Assembly: GCF_019320115.1 (NCBI RefSeq)
Contig: NC_089591.1
Location: forward strand, 19,012,502 to 19,076,501
DNA from: Miscanthus floridulus
Lineage: Eukaryota; Streptophyta; Magnoliopsida; Poales; Poaceae
Length of the DNA: 64,000 nt
Direction: 5' to 3'
Shown: positions 23,516 to 35,517 of the stretch, piece by piece
Position numbering within the stretch: position 1 is the stretch's first letter
Layout: each line of letters opens with the position of its first letter
The notes under the pieces: generated by a model
Database searches by the model: none
What the model was told of the DNA's origin: nothing
Seen by the model: the letters and a program-made list of their open reading frames with translations, nothing else
Position numbers and translations under genes: made by a program

Positions 23516-23628
23516 AAAGTTGACCGGATCTACAGAAAGGGAGGAAGGCCGCTATAGAGTTTTGTGAGGGCAGAGAAGTGCAAAGGAATAGGAGTAGTTG
23601 CAAGTGCAGATGTGTTCGAGGCTAGAGC

Positions 23629-23637
23629 CTTTATCTG
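23629..23637 (-). promoter_or_regulatory. TATA-like box of gene beta in D
   Basis: The minus strand reads AGATAAAGG about 115 bases upstream of the beta ATG (23515). The E copy has CTATAAG at nearly the same distance from its ATG. Confidence 0.5.
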
Positions 23638-23942
23638 GTATTTGAAGCCACAGAGCAAAGAGGTGGATGCCTTGGGAAGTGCAAAGGGCAACCACAATTA
23701 ATAGAAGATGAAGTGCCACCTCACTAATACCGATGAGAATACAGCACTAGGTGACTAAGGATAGAAGATCGAGGGGTTCTCTTATTAATAAAGGTTGTGT
23801 TTTCAGACCTAATTGGATTAAGATCAGGAGTCTGGAATCGTCTATATTCAAATCGACTCTCTAGCCAAAACATGGAGTATAGTGAGGCAACAGAAAGTAG
23901 GATTGTCATTGATTCTACGTGAGTAATATGTTGATGCATGAA

Positions 23943-26900
23943 TTACAAGTCTAGAACATCCTAGATTGCTTTCAACACTTCTAGCTAGATAGCATCAACT
24001 TCTGTGATATGTTGCTTATCTTCTTCGGTTGATCCTAGAATGTTCTCGAGGCTACTCTAGATGGCTCTACCTTCTCTGACTTTGGCTAGCAGTTCCTATT
24101 TCTTTTGTTTGATGGCATCAAGTACTTGAGCCAGGAAGCACTTATGACGATCAATGGTAGACTTCACATTTTCTAGCTCCCTCTCGAGTTCTGCACGCTT
24201 GACTTCCAGTTGAGACAACTCTGAGTTGATGCTGATGGTGGAGTTCTTCAAATGATCAATCAGCTTTGTCAGCTCTTTGGCCTCGTGCCTGTTGAAATTC
24301 CCCTTGGCCAATAAAGTTTCACGGTCAGACAAATTCCTTTGAGCCTTTTTCACCTTTAGGGTCTAATCTTCAAAAATGGATAAAGGTGACAACACTTTGG
24401 AGAGGACTGGGGATGGATTACCCTTGATAGCCAAGAAGACTCTCCGCATTGAAGCAGTGTCTTAGACCAAATCGGCTATATTCTTCTCAAACATTGACAA
24501 TATGTCTCTTACCTGATTTCTGGTCTCTTCTGACAGAGCTTCCTTAGAGGAGGTAGCTGACGAGCTGATTTCATCTTCATCAAGATACTCCTCAAGATTG
24601 AAAGAGTAGCTCAGGGCTGGAAGGTTGAGTGCCTATATATAAGAAAATATTGGTTAAGAGGTTTGAATCAGTTCATAGTAGAATAGATGGTGAAAAGGAC
24701 TACAGTACCTTCTCTGTAGTAGCCTCTATCTAAAGAGGAGGAGGAGCCAATGATGCACTAGTAACATCAGGTTGAATCAGCTCTGAGCTTTCAGCATTGG
24801 TGTCTGCAATATCAAGGAAAATTTTTAGTTCATGATTATTGCAAAAGGATAAAAGGCACATGTAACTTCCTTACCATCAGTTGTATGCCGAACCGAAAAA
24901 TCAACAATCTGGGTGTCAATGATAACAGAATCACTCTCAACACTGATAGGATCATTAAGTGGACTGTCAGGCTCCTACTCTCGCATAGGTGTTTTTCCAA
25001 AAAGTATCTAGCATGGTAAGGAGTCAGGTGAAGGACTGAGTAAATCAAGAAGTTAAAGAAAATACTCTGACGAGCATCAAGGATAAAACTCACATTTTCT
25101 ATTGTCATAGAAGCATTGGTTATTTCAACCAAAATCGGCTCGTCTTGAGGATCATCTGATGAAGGTTCAGTTGGTGCTAAACCAAACACCTGAGATAGCA
25201 GCTCCGCACCCAGAGCAGATTAGGACACAATGCTCGATAACTGTGAAGGAACAGGATTAGAAGTTGAATATCAGTTCGAGAAGAATATGAATTGTTTACC
25301 TAAGTGGCTGATGGTCTTGTCCTATGGAGTCTCTTTCTAGTAATGGCTTTCTGGGTCGTCCCTTGGACCGCCTTGTGTTTTGAAGATTGATAAGTCACAA
25401 TCGTGGGGCAGCATGAGTTTTCATCAATTTCTTCAATGAAGGTGTGGCCGATCCTATTCTTGAGACTAGGCATGGTGGCTGATAATCTATAGGGTGCCCC
25501 TTCCTATCCAGCCTTGAGGATTGAATTTAGCGTCCTAAAAAGGTTGATTAGAACAGTTGGCAGAGGAATTCGTTGAGTAGTTTTATTGAAAAGAAATGGC
25601 AAGTTACCTCTCTGTTAGAAGCAAATTCCCCATCTAGAGCTATACACAAAGGGTGAACCAACCCACAGAAAAGATGAGAGTGCCATTCTTGCCACCAGGA
25701 GTCAAAGAGAGTGGAAGAGAAGCTAACTCTGATCTAGTCATGCAAGCAAAGGGAAGGAAGATCTGATCCTAGTTGGAAAACTCTAGAGACTTCTAGTACT
25801 TCACTAATATCCTCTCTTGGCCTCAGTATATCCTTGAAGAAAAGTTGAGGAGTCAATAGACTAAGACCAAACTAACGAGCTACAAAAGAGGGGTTGTAAA
25901 ATTCATAGGTTGAAGGTTGCCTGGAAGGAAGGAACCTATAGCCATTTTGCCACGATGATGATGAAATTCGGCTAAAAGGACGCAAGGATTGATAAAGGAA
26001 TTGAAGATTGTAGCCGCCGTCTCATCCGAACAGCCTGATTCAAATCGAAATTTGAATGGAAAGATTAGCTCATTATTTTCATCCTCACCGTATGGCAGCC
26101 AAGTTAGGATGTCTACATCAAACCCTCTATAAAACCTTTTGAAGAGATGGCCAATGTCAATATCGATTGTTATGGCCGATGCAGCCTCACCATAGCTTGT
26201 ACACTAACGGGTTCTTCCTTCTTCACCTCTATATTCCTCATCAAAGTTGGAGGAAGGAAAACTCAGGTTTCTAAGATCAAGCCTTATAATCTTGTGCATG
26301 TATAGGTTAAGCCAAAGTTATATCAACTACCAGGGGCCACTAATACTATGCACTGGTTCATTCTTTAGTAATTGGGTAGCTACCTGGTACATCAGATGAT
26401 AAGTGGCCCCTAGCAGATACTTTCCAAGAGGGATATCCTTGCCTACTACTAGATGCTCGGCCATGAGTTTATGATTGTAAGTTGGACCACAAGATGACCC
26501 ACAGAAGATGAATATCTCAAGCCCCATGTTCAGAAAGGCTACATATTCCCTTTCACTGACGTTTGATTCGTCTCCAATATGGTTCAGAATGTAACTGGCC
26601 CATCCTGTGTAGTCTGATATCTTGGCTAATTTCTTGGATCTAGCACTCAAGTACTCATAAGGCTGCATTGATCCAGTAATTCTAAGGCTAGTCAACATGT
26701 AAACATCGGCCAGAGTGATGGTCATTGGACCCTGACCAAATACAAAGGCATTCAGGGCATTAGACCAAAAATAGGATGCAAAAATCAGGAGTGAATCATT
26801 CCTCTCCATCTTGGACAATGAGAGTGTCAAGCATTGATTCAAATCATAAAGCTCCCAATCTCCACCCTTTTTCTCAGACACCCTATGGAACCAATTTCTC

Positions 26901-27209
26901 CATCCCTTAGGCATTTTGGGCCAATTTCTAAAGGGAGTTTTGGTATTCCAAGAGGACAAATCCACTACAGATTGTTTGAAGGGGATTTGGTTGGTTTCTT
27001 GATGGATGAAATCAGATGGATTAAGATCACCCATAGACCTAAGAAAATAACCATTGGAAGCAACAGTTGATGGAATCAAGATTTTGTTCCTCATTTCCTA
27101 GAAATCGAATAAAATAAATTTGAGGACAAAGGAAATACAGTGTAGCGACCGACACTTTGAGAATGAGAACTTGAAAGCATACCTCGGGGATATGGTCACT
27201 GGTCGCCAT
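23943..27209 (-). pseudogene. Gene alpha (element D): six-exon antisense plant-mobile-domain gene
   Basis: Exons on the minus strand: 27209-27183 (ATG, 27 nt), 27097-25300, 25240-25094, 24974-24875, 24803-24709 and 24632-23943 (ends TAA, 690 nt). All introns (85, 59, 119, 71 and 76 nt) are GT-AG, and exon phases agree except for one likely indel in exon 2. Exon 2 holds an open stretch of 255 codons with NCxTLSLSKMERNDSLL-like context, ITLADVYMLTSLRITG and GKYLLGATYHLMYQ, which I recognise as the plant mobile domain (aminotransferase-like, PMD) layout; PMD reading continues to about 25900. Exon 6 is a coiled coil (ELSQLEVKRAELERELENV). The full product would be about 950 residues, probably nuclear by analogy with MAIL1/MAIN-type PMD proteins. 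Many TAG and a few TAA stops break it. Confidence 0.75.
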
Positions 27210-27383
27210 TACCTCCAAGACAGATTTGAACCTAAGGAAGACCGCTTGAATAAAAGCTTGATGGGGCGGAAGATTTGCTAGGGTTGAGGCTTTGGCGATG
27301 GTGGCGTCGGCTGTTAAGATTTGCTCGAGAAAGAAGGGGAAAGCAAACAGGCCGAGTGAGTCAGAAAATATACTATTGGGACA

Positions 27384-27390
27384 TTATATA
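27384..27390 (-). promoter_or_regulatory. TATA box of antisense gene alpha
   Basis: The minus strand reads CTTATATAATG about 175 bases upstream of the gene alpha ATG (27209), inside the element and between the gene and the PPT. The antisense gene therefore seems to have its own promoter separate from the LTR. Confidence 0.55.
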
Positions 27391-27496
27391 AGACTCGGCC
27401 TGGGAAGTTAGGAGTCGCGCATATACCTCGGAGTAAACGGTTGTGGTGTGGTAAATAGATAAATAGGAATTTTGGAATAAAATCATTTTTATCCCA

Positions 27497-27511
27497 AAAT
27501 TGGGGGGCATG
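27497..27511 (+). other. Polypurine tract of element D
   Basis: AAATTGGGGGGCATG precedes a TGTTTACACC LTR start at 27512. K has the matching CCCCCC on the opposite strand next to its LTR. Confidence 0.75.
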
Positions 27512-27521
27512 TGTTTACACC
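27512..27521 (+). repeat. Stub of a D 3' LTR at a recombination junction
   Basis: Only TGTTTACACC plus the following A-run of the LTR is present; the sequence then switches to B internal DNA. The junction falls in a shared AAAAAT (27522-27527; 16305-16310 in B). Confidence 0.85.
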
Positions 27522-28264
27522 AAAAATCTGAACCTTGGCCATGTGGTAACATCGGTAGTTATCCATATTTATATTTTAGTATTGTATGAATTACTTTTAA
27601 CTTTAGCATACTTATTTTTCTACATTAGCATTGCATTTAGAAAAGAAAGATAAAATGTTTCATGACTGTATTACATCGTTGCATCATAAAGCCTAAGCCC
27701 CATGTGAAAAAATTTCTCGGTGTGTAATATACCAAGGGAGTATTCACTATGGTGGCATAAAAATAGTAATAATAATATATATCATGCATGCATATTTTCT
27801 TTCTGCATTACATAAATAAAAAAATCCAAAAAAATATTAAATATACATCCTACTAGAACTTTGCCAATTAGAAAATCTGTCTAAACCCCTAAGGACAACA
27901 AATCTCTGAATGGCTGACCGCTAACCCCTTATCCTAATATGTGCCACGAGTTTTGGTGTTCTTGTTGGAGTATTTTGCAGGATGATCAAGAGTAAAGCCA
28001 TCCATCCGAAGTACATTTTTCTGAACTATCGCTACACTCGCTGCATGAGGAATACAACTTCTAGACAGATGAGAAAGACTTCTGCTGGTAGACTCACGCT
28101 AAGAAAGACCACGACAACATCCAGCTTGGGGGAGGAGCATCCCCATGTATCTAGCTAATTATTTCTTTCCCTTTTGGTTTTACTATTTTTTAGTTTGCTC
28201 CATATTTGCTAAAGAAATAAAAAGATGCATAACAAACTAAAAGAAAAATAAAATTTTATCTTAT
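27522..28264 (+). repeat. Second copy of the B internal segment
   Basis: Nearly identical to 16305-17047, including the CTTAT target sequence at its end (28260-28264), and followed by another D LTR. It is B sequence in an unexpected second place, not part of D. Confidence 0.9.
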
Positions 28265-30061
28265 TGTTTACACCAAAATTTGGAGAGAAGAACACGGGAA
28301 TTTGAAGCTTTCAAAATTGTGTGGATCAAGGACTCGATTGCATGAAGATTGATATCAGCTGATTTAGAGGAGACATTGGAATCGAATCTCTTTGAATGAT
28401 GTCAGTAGATAACGATGATGAGCTACGGTTGGCGCTAGGAAACTACATATCAGACTCTACAAAAAGGGAAAGATTAGGGTCCAAGTTATCCTAAGATATG
28501 AATGTTTTCTTATATACCGAAGATTGTAATGAGTCATGCTCGAGTAGGATTCATGTTTAGGCTCTAGGTATAAATATTGGACCCAGGCTATTGTAAGGGA
28601 ACCAATCAATCAAATACAAGTTACTTACTTTTTTGGCTCCAACCACCCCTTAGGAGTAGCAGTAGAGTAGATCTCGGCGAGTTCTTCAATGAGCAGGGCT
28701 GCATCAGTCCAGCCAACCTCTAGCTTGTCTATAAGTACTGTCATGGCTTATACTTCTGTTCGTACGACTGCATCGATCTAGTCGACCTCCACTGCGACTC
28801 TAGTATAAGCTAGTTATCGACTCTTGTTTAGTTCAAGTACGGCTGCATCGATTCGGTCGACCTCCACTGCTCGAACTAGATTAAGGTCAAGTTATCGGCT
28901 CTATCAAAGGGTGGCGTCCTTCGGATAAATTCATTAAGTTACCGATATTGCTTATTGCTTTCATTATTTTTTTAATTACAGCAATATCACTTTGCTCGAT
29001 TGGGATTCATCTAGATTGGCCTTATATCCTGTTTAACCCATTGTTTATTAATCTAAACTGATCTAATCTGCACTTTAAATGATGAGTTATGTTTTATCGG
29101 CTATTTTATGTCAATCTTGATCGTGCATAGTGTGCGGTTAAGGCATGCCTGGTTTTGAATAGATCTATTGGCTAATGAAAACCATGCCATGGCCCGTTAT
29201 CATGGCCTGTGTGATTCTGCCTCACACCCTACTATTAACACCATGGAGCGGAGACCATTATTTGGTAGATCTGTTCCTGATAGGGCATGACCTTAATTGT
29301 GCGCTATGCCTAAATCGGTTGTTTTAGCCGATATCGAGTGTTTTCACATATATAGTTCACACCACGAGACCGTTGAAGTAAGGGTAGATTCAAAGACATG
29401 TTAGCCCCATGATCTTATTATTGTGTTATGGCCTGCATTATTCTGCCTCATGCCCCACTAATATTAGTAATAAGTTAGGGTCCTCAAATCTATTGTTGTT
29501 TCTACGGCTTGCATGATTCTGCCTCATGCCGCACTGGTTATAGCGATAGATGAGATCTAATATGTTCATTAGATTTATCTCTATTAAATGGTTAAATGAT
29601 GATGAGCTATTTCTTTTATATAAAAAGGGATTCGGTTGCTTGTAGTCATTGGCTTAGCATAAACCGATTAGTGTTGACATCCTATTGCCATTGACTATTA
29701 TTTGTCCAAATAACGATATTCATCATGAATGATAATCGATTTTCTCTTCCATAATTCCATGAGCTTTAACTAATTTATTCTTATGAGTGTGCTGGAATCG
29801 GCTATTTAGTCGATCTCCTTCCACATCGGCTCTCAGAGCCGCACATTTGGAACTATCTAGCAACACTAGCATGTTCTGCTTTAAATCACTAATAAACTTT
29901 CTCTCCTTATCAATTGCAGGGTCAAATTGACTGGCACATCTTGGGAGGAGTGCGCAGGATCGATCATCCCTGCGTTGAAGCTAGGTGAATCTCCAGCTCC
30001 ATCGAGCAGACCCTTCGGGCTTGCTCGTGTGCCCGGCACAAGATGAATTTTTGTGCCGACA
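28265..30061 (+). repeat. Second complete LTR of the D insertion
   Basis: 1797 bp, TGTTTACACC to GTGCCGACA, flanked by CTTAT on both sides (28260-28264 and 30062-30066). It behaves as a solo LTR in the second copy of the duplicated target. TATAAATA at 28569-28576. Confidence 0.92.
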
Positions 30062-30066
30062 CTTAT

Positions 30067-31578
30067 CTAGTTATATATTAACGTGTGATCTTAAATTTTG
30101 GAAACAAAATAAAAGGTGTGTTAAGTTTTCTTTAAGTTTGATTTTTAAGAGCTAAATAAAAGGACTCTTAGAATAATCTCTTGAAATGGAAATGATGAAT
30201 AGTTGCTTTATCGTAATTCCTTTCAAGTACCTAGTTTTTAGCCTCGAATTCTCCTGAGTTTTGGATACGATTGTTTTGATATAAGAATTTACTTTGAACT
30301 TGAAACTCATGGGTAGCATATGCTTGATCTAAGTCTAGGTAATTGATGGATATGATATGAGAAGGTATGAGCTGCTGTTTATCTTATTCCAAGTGACACT
30401 ACAGTTCTAGAGATTTATCTTTTGAAAAACATAAAAATCCTACATGAGGAGCTCCTGTATGGCAAAGCTTGAATTCCTACCAGAGCCGTATATGATATTT
30501 AGATTAGGAAAATTTCCACTCCTATATGCTGCTTGCATTGCATTGAGTTTAGTCAAGCTTTTTTGACCCTTATGAGAGGTTTGTCACGCTCTTAAAATCA
30601 AGATCATGTACACACCACCCAAATATGCACTACTCCTACACTAGGGGTAGGTGGAACAACATGCCATTCCATCTAGATTCACCTAAAAATATTTTACTCC
30701 TACACTAAAAGTAAACACCAAAAATATTCTTGATAGGATATGCACCAAATAAATGCTCCAAAGTTCTTGTTCCTATCTCTCAAAAGTTCTATTGCAGAAA
30801 AGAAGCATGTGGCTATGCAAAAGTTATTCATAAAAAAAGAAAGATGAGAAAAATGGACAAGTGTCTGAGATATTTAAAACAATGGGTACTTAGATGCCCG
30901 CCCAGAAAAAAGAACAAAAGATGAATAAGATAGCCCATGTTTTTTTTGAAAAGATGTTTTCAAGTTTCAAAAGAGAGATATGTTTTCAAGGAGCATAGTA
31001 GAATTAGGTTAGCCACCAAATATATCCACCATATATCCACACACATGCACATCTTGATTTGATTGTATGACTCAACTCTCCTTGGTTTCGAGGTTTTACT
31101 TTACAATATATGTATTGCAAGTATGCTCTTTCATGCCTTTTTCCACTCCTATGAGCTCCACACAAGCCTTAGTTGTAGGAAGAGAAAGGCATAACATCAC
31201 TTTTGCCTTGGTGAGGATCCACAAATACCACATATATTGAGAGACTTGAGAGTGTCATACAAAGGAAGCTCTGAGTTTTATTTTAAAAATCTATAAAAAA
31301 ACTCTGGAATAATGGTTGAGCAAAGAACTTGAGACATAGTGCTTGACTTGATCATTCTGTCTTTTAATTGCTCAAGACCCAAGTGAAGGCTTTGAAGCCC
31401 TATGGTTGAAGGTAATATGGGTAAGTTTGAAAGTCAGATCGGTTTATTTCAATCTGGAGGAGAATTCTTATTTGAAGCATGTGTACTCTTGATGAGTGAA
31501 AGCATCGATGCAACTCCTAATCCATTTACTAAGTTTAGCTTTGCTAAGGGACTAGCAAAGTTTAAGCTTGGCCGAGTT
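30067..31578. other. 3' internal region of element B, non-coding
   Basis: B resumes after the TSD. It is colinear with A at about 10555-11990, and no gene is supported. The PPT-equivalent AAGCTTGGCCGAGTT (31564-31578) is degenerate compared with A's AAGCTTGGGGGA. Confidence 0.75.
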
Positions 31579-33080
31579 TGTTGATGGTAGTTAAGAACCA
31601 TTATAAACTATCAATATAACATACATAAGGGCATAAATATAATCACCAACGAAGGTCTAGGGGTTTAAACTAACAAATTCCACAAGTTTTGTGAATATAT
31701 GTTTTCTGTAGGGTTTATCCAGAAAACCATCATGGTGGACCAAGATGTCAGATTAAATTGCACTTATCCGCAACAAAACAAACATCAAAAGGTTCTAGAA
31801 GACTCAAGAGGACTCCACACCAAAGTGGAGGGCAAGACGCTGCTAGGTGGGGCCGGCCAGCCCCACCTGTAGGTCAGCCGGCCCTTGGAGCCTACTTGTC
31901 AGCCCCCCGTTGTTATGTCAGTTCTCCACTGCCTCTTAGGTTGCATCTACACCATCCTTTAAGTCGATTTGATCCAAAGGCTTACGTTGGACATTCTGGC
32001 CTATATATACTAGCCCCTACCACCCCCTAAGGCATATTGCATAAGTCATTTGAGAAGATAGAAACCCTAATCATCCTCAGAAGCTCCACCATATTCTAGG
32101 GCACAGCTAATTAGGCTAGGTCTAGAGGGAGGCAAGCAGGCTTCGCTTGGATTCCCGATCTTTGTCAAGAGCATGGTTTGGATTCCCGATCTTTTATACC
32201 TCCATTATTTTTATATGCTAGTTACAATTGTTATGACAATATTAGTATTCATCTTATTCATGTTCTTTGTTATAATGTTCAATGTCTACTTTGATTATAT
32301 ACTTAGTATAGCTAGTTTATCATTATGTTTATGCATAAGTTCGTATAGCGCTCACTATAAAGTACATGGGGTGGGTGGTCGACATTGTGTAAGCGTGGTG
32401 CTTATATGTTGTTTACCTATGGATACACCCTATATTTTGGGTCATGTGGTAGATCGCGGATGTGACACTATTGTTGAGTCATTTGTAGTCCACTCCCCGA
32501 ATATAGGTGCAAGTAGGGTCCGGTTACGAAGGAACAACAAGCTCTGTTCTTAATCTTCCTTAGTAATATCTCTTATGTGTAGATATAAAGATAACCTTAG
32601 CCATGACTACTAGGTATAATTGCACTAATCAATGTATGCTTTGACATGTAATTAAGAATGACTTAGGAATTATTCCTCTAATATTCTACCTGACCATGCT
32701 AATGCCATAGAAAGGAGTACTCTGGGTGATTTATCATTATTGATGATTAATATTTATCATATATATATCTTATCCTATGACTTACCCCTGTTATGAGTAG
32801 AATATTAGTTATGGTTTACTTCTCCATCAATAGTATAAGTTATGAATACATGTCCATGTTAGACCTTCCATGTGGTAAAAATAGAAATAACGATACCTAA
32901 AATACTCCCAGGTGAAGTGCTACAATAGTATAATTATCTGTGCACTTGCAGATCCTTTTCATTTATATATTTATATACTCTTCCTAGTCATATAAATTAA
33001 CAAAGAACTACTTAGTATTATTCTAGCAGTAATGCTATGTAGTACCAACAAGCATCTCTGGCTTCATTACTAGGGATGAC
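31579..33080 (+). repeat. 3' LTR of element B, first segment
   Basis: It starts TGTTGATGG after the degenerate PPT. Bases from 32235 on match 1-688 and 13190 onward. A TATATATA box is at 32002-32009. It is interrupted after ATGAC (33076-33080) by element C and resumes at 38195. Confidence 0.92.
32002..32009 (+). promoter_or_regulatory. Probable TATA box of element B 3' LTR
   Basis: TATATATA after GGCC, in the same context as in both LTRs of A. Confidence 0.6.
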
Positions 33081-33957
33081 TAATGTAGCTCTGGCCCGAT
33101 CTTCTGAAAGGTAGTGATAAATTTGATTGGTGGAGACTCAACGTTGATGATCTAGCTTCAAATCAGACACGATTCGAACCTTGCAACTGCTACACCACTG
33201 CTTCATTGGTTATCAACCAAGCACAAATTGATTGACCTCACCGAGAAGGCTTTCCCTACAAGCGAATCGAAGAGCACAAGCAAGAGAACGGTAAACACAC
33301 AATCTGAAATTGCAAATATGGATGAAGCAAAGATTAATATGTAGTTTAAGCGCTTGATTCAAACGGACAAATCGTCATAGGCGAGGAGAACAAGAAAAGG
33401 GGCCCTAGATCACTGTAAAAGGACTTGTCGCCATAGTTACAACGAATCAATCTCAGTTTCTCGAAGGAAAACTAGAACTAAACAAAACCCCACCCTAATG
33501 TGGTGACGGCTACTGAATATATGAGGGTTAGGTCATGGAGACCCCCCAGGATGCGCCCCTATGGGTTCCAACACGATACACGGGCCAATGGCCCAAAAGA
33601 CAGTGGAGCAGCACCCGGACAGATTCTGGATGTCCAATTGTTTCGACGATTCCTGTGGACTCCGATCAAATTTTAAGGTGGGACTAGTGCCATTGGAAGC
33701 TCCATAAAATTATCTTTCCATCCATATAAAGAATGCCCAAAACGGACACTGTATGCAACCTGGGTGTCATTTTTAGTATGTGCTGCTCTTGGACTCCGAG
33801 ACGGGCTTGAACTTGAGTTGCTTTGGGCCTCCACCTCAGGGACTCAAACCGAATTAGCCTCGGGCCTTCTTCTTGGCTTGGACACCCTTGCTTGCCTCCT
33901 ACCCCTCCATACCATGTGCCAAACATGGTCGTATGCATGGGTGTTATGTCCTCATCA
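33081..33957 (-). repeat. 3' LTR of element C
   Basis: It pairs with 37312-38189. Its outer edge (TAATGTAG on the + strand) differs from TGATGTAG in the partner by one transition. Confidence 0.92.
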
Positions 33958-34963
33958 TCCTCCCCTTCTTGACGAAAAGTCGTCCTCGACGTCGATTGTG
34001 CTTGAAACTAATCCTGCACAACACAAAGGAGAACGGGGTTGCAAAGACAAAGGGAACTAAAATAATTGTGAGAAGGAACGTGACCATGTTTCCAAGTTTC
34101 TAGCGTGTCATCTCACATAAAAATTTCAGCAAGCATGTAGACTCCATGATCCGAATGCACATGATGTATGTCAACACTATCCTGCAAAATATTAGAACTA
34201 ACCAAAGACAATGAAGGAATAGATGGTCTAGCAGACATAGGTAGCAACCAACAATGGTCCCCTTCTTGGAAGTGAACTTGATTCTTTGTGGAACATGAGA
34301 AAATGTTTATATTATTATGGCTGCCCTCTAAATGATCATAATCTTGTACAACAAAAGAAGAATTCATATTACTACGAACGTATACTCGATGTATCATATA
34401 TTGTCCTTTGTTGTTATATTTGCCAATAACATGATATGTGTGTTTAGAAAACCAAGGCAAATCGGCATATTTAAAAAGGCTCTCCTCCAAACAATCTAGG
34501 TTACACAAAACATCAAATTGAATGTAACCCAAAGTATGTAAAGAAGACAATAGTTTGAACTCATCAGTTTTAGTAGCAATAGGAATAACATGTTTATTTT
34601 CAGCACAAGTGACTGGTTCCAAAACATGTAAAACTGAAGCATCATCAACCAATTCATCTTTATCACAAGGAACTTCAAACAAATTATCATGGGACAAAGA
34701 TAAATCAAGAGAGGGTTCCACTAACAATTGCTCTATGATAGCATGGTTTGTGGAAAATTTTAGTACATTAAAACAATTCTCACCTTCCGTGAGTGTAGCA
34801 CCATGGGCGTTACCTGTGTTCTCAGCAGGAGTAATAGGTGTAATGTCCCGCCTCTCCGAGGCCAGGCCTACTTACATCTGGCAGCTTCTCTAGGATATAG
34901 ACTGCCCTCACAGACCAACACAGGTCTTTTCTGCGCACTTTGTCCTCACTCGTGCGCACCCGG

Positions 34964-35040
34964 GAAGGACTTCCTGGTCGGTCACCCATCGCTCCAGGCC
35001 AAGCACGCTTAACCTCGGAGTTATTTGTAGATGGGCTTCC
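34964..35040 (-). promoter_or_regulatory. 5S rRNA-like Pol III promoter block in Cassandra 3' LTR
   Basis: Box-A-like sequence at 35015-34999 and box-C-like at 34991-34967, minus strand; this copy keeps GGGTGACC intact. Confidence 0.8.
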
Positions 35041-35440
35041 GGAAAAAAAGTTGCAACTTATTGGTATGAGTATCCTATTAATCATGTTAAGCCCTGGGCC
35101 GGGATGTTACATCCTCACCCCCTTAAGAGATCGACGTCCTTGTCAATCAATCCCAAGCCAGGAGCGTCCTCTCTTGGCCACGTCCATATGTCCAGAGCCA
35201 GCGCATGTGACATGCTATGTGACCACGCCGGATCCACACTAGCCATGCGCACCATGCCTACGCAACTATGACACACGCGCCTGTGAAACCACGAGAGTCG
35301 GCTCTAATACCATTCTGTAACGTCCCGCCTCTCCGAGGCCGGGCCCGCTTACATCTGGCAGCTTCTCTAGGATATAGACTGCCCTCACAGACCAACACAG
35401 GTCTTTTCTGCGCACTTTGTCCTCACTCGTGCGCACCTGG

Positions 35441-35517
35441 GAAGGACTTCCCGGTCGGTCACCTATCGCTCCAGGGCAAGCACGCTTAACCTCGGAGTTA
35501 TTTACAGATGGGCTTCC
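35441..35517 (-). promoter_or_regulatory. 5S rRNA-like Pol III promoter block in Cassandra 5' LTR
   Basis: The minus strand reads a box-A-like AGGTTAAGCGTGCTTGC (35492-35476) and a box-C-like AGGTGACCGACCGGGAAGTC (within 35468-35444), with order and spacing as in plant 5S rRNA internal promoters. The matching block in the other LTR is at 34964-35040. Confidence 0.8.

Larger units (their letters stand above)
17048..27521 (+). mobile_element. Element D: Tat-like Ty3 element with two antisense genes
   Basis: LTR 17048-18843, PBS-like TGGCACGCCCAGTGGAAC at 18851-18868, sense gag and protease remains 18881-22203, antisense genes beta (23515 to 22703) and alpha (27209 to 23943), PPT 27497-27511, and only the first ten to fifteen bases of a 3' LTR (from 27512). 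A full second LTR lies at 28265-30061 after a duplicated slice of B. The TSD CTTAT flanks the outer edges (17043-17047 and 30062-30066). No reverse transcriptase, RNase H or integrase was recognised, so D is non-autonomous. Confidence 0.88.

Noticed and set aside
27512..28264. 3' LTR of D followed by an independent insertion of B-like DNA
   Set aside because: The B slice is the exact target flank of D, ending at the same TSD and followed by a D LTR. Duplication explains all parts with fewer events.
34964..35517. 5S rRNA gene
   Set aside because: Only a partial, altered 5S sequence within 273-bp LTRs that have PBS, PPT and TSD. It is Cassandra, not a 5S rDNA unit.
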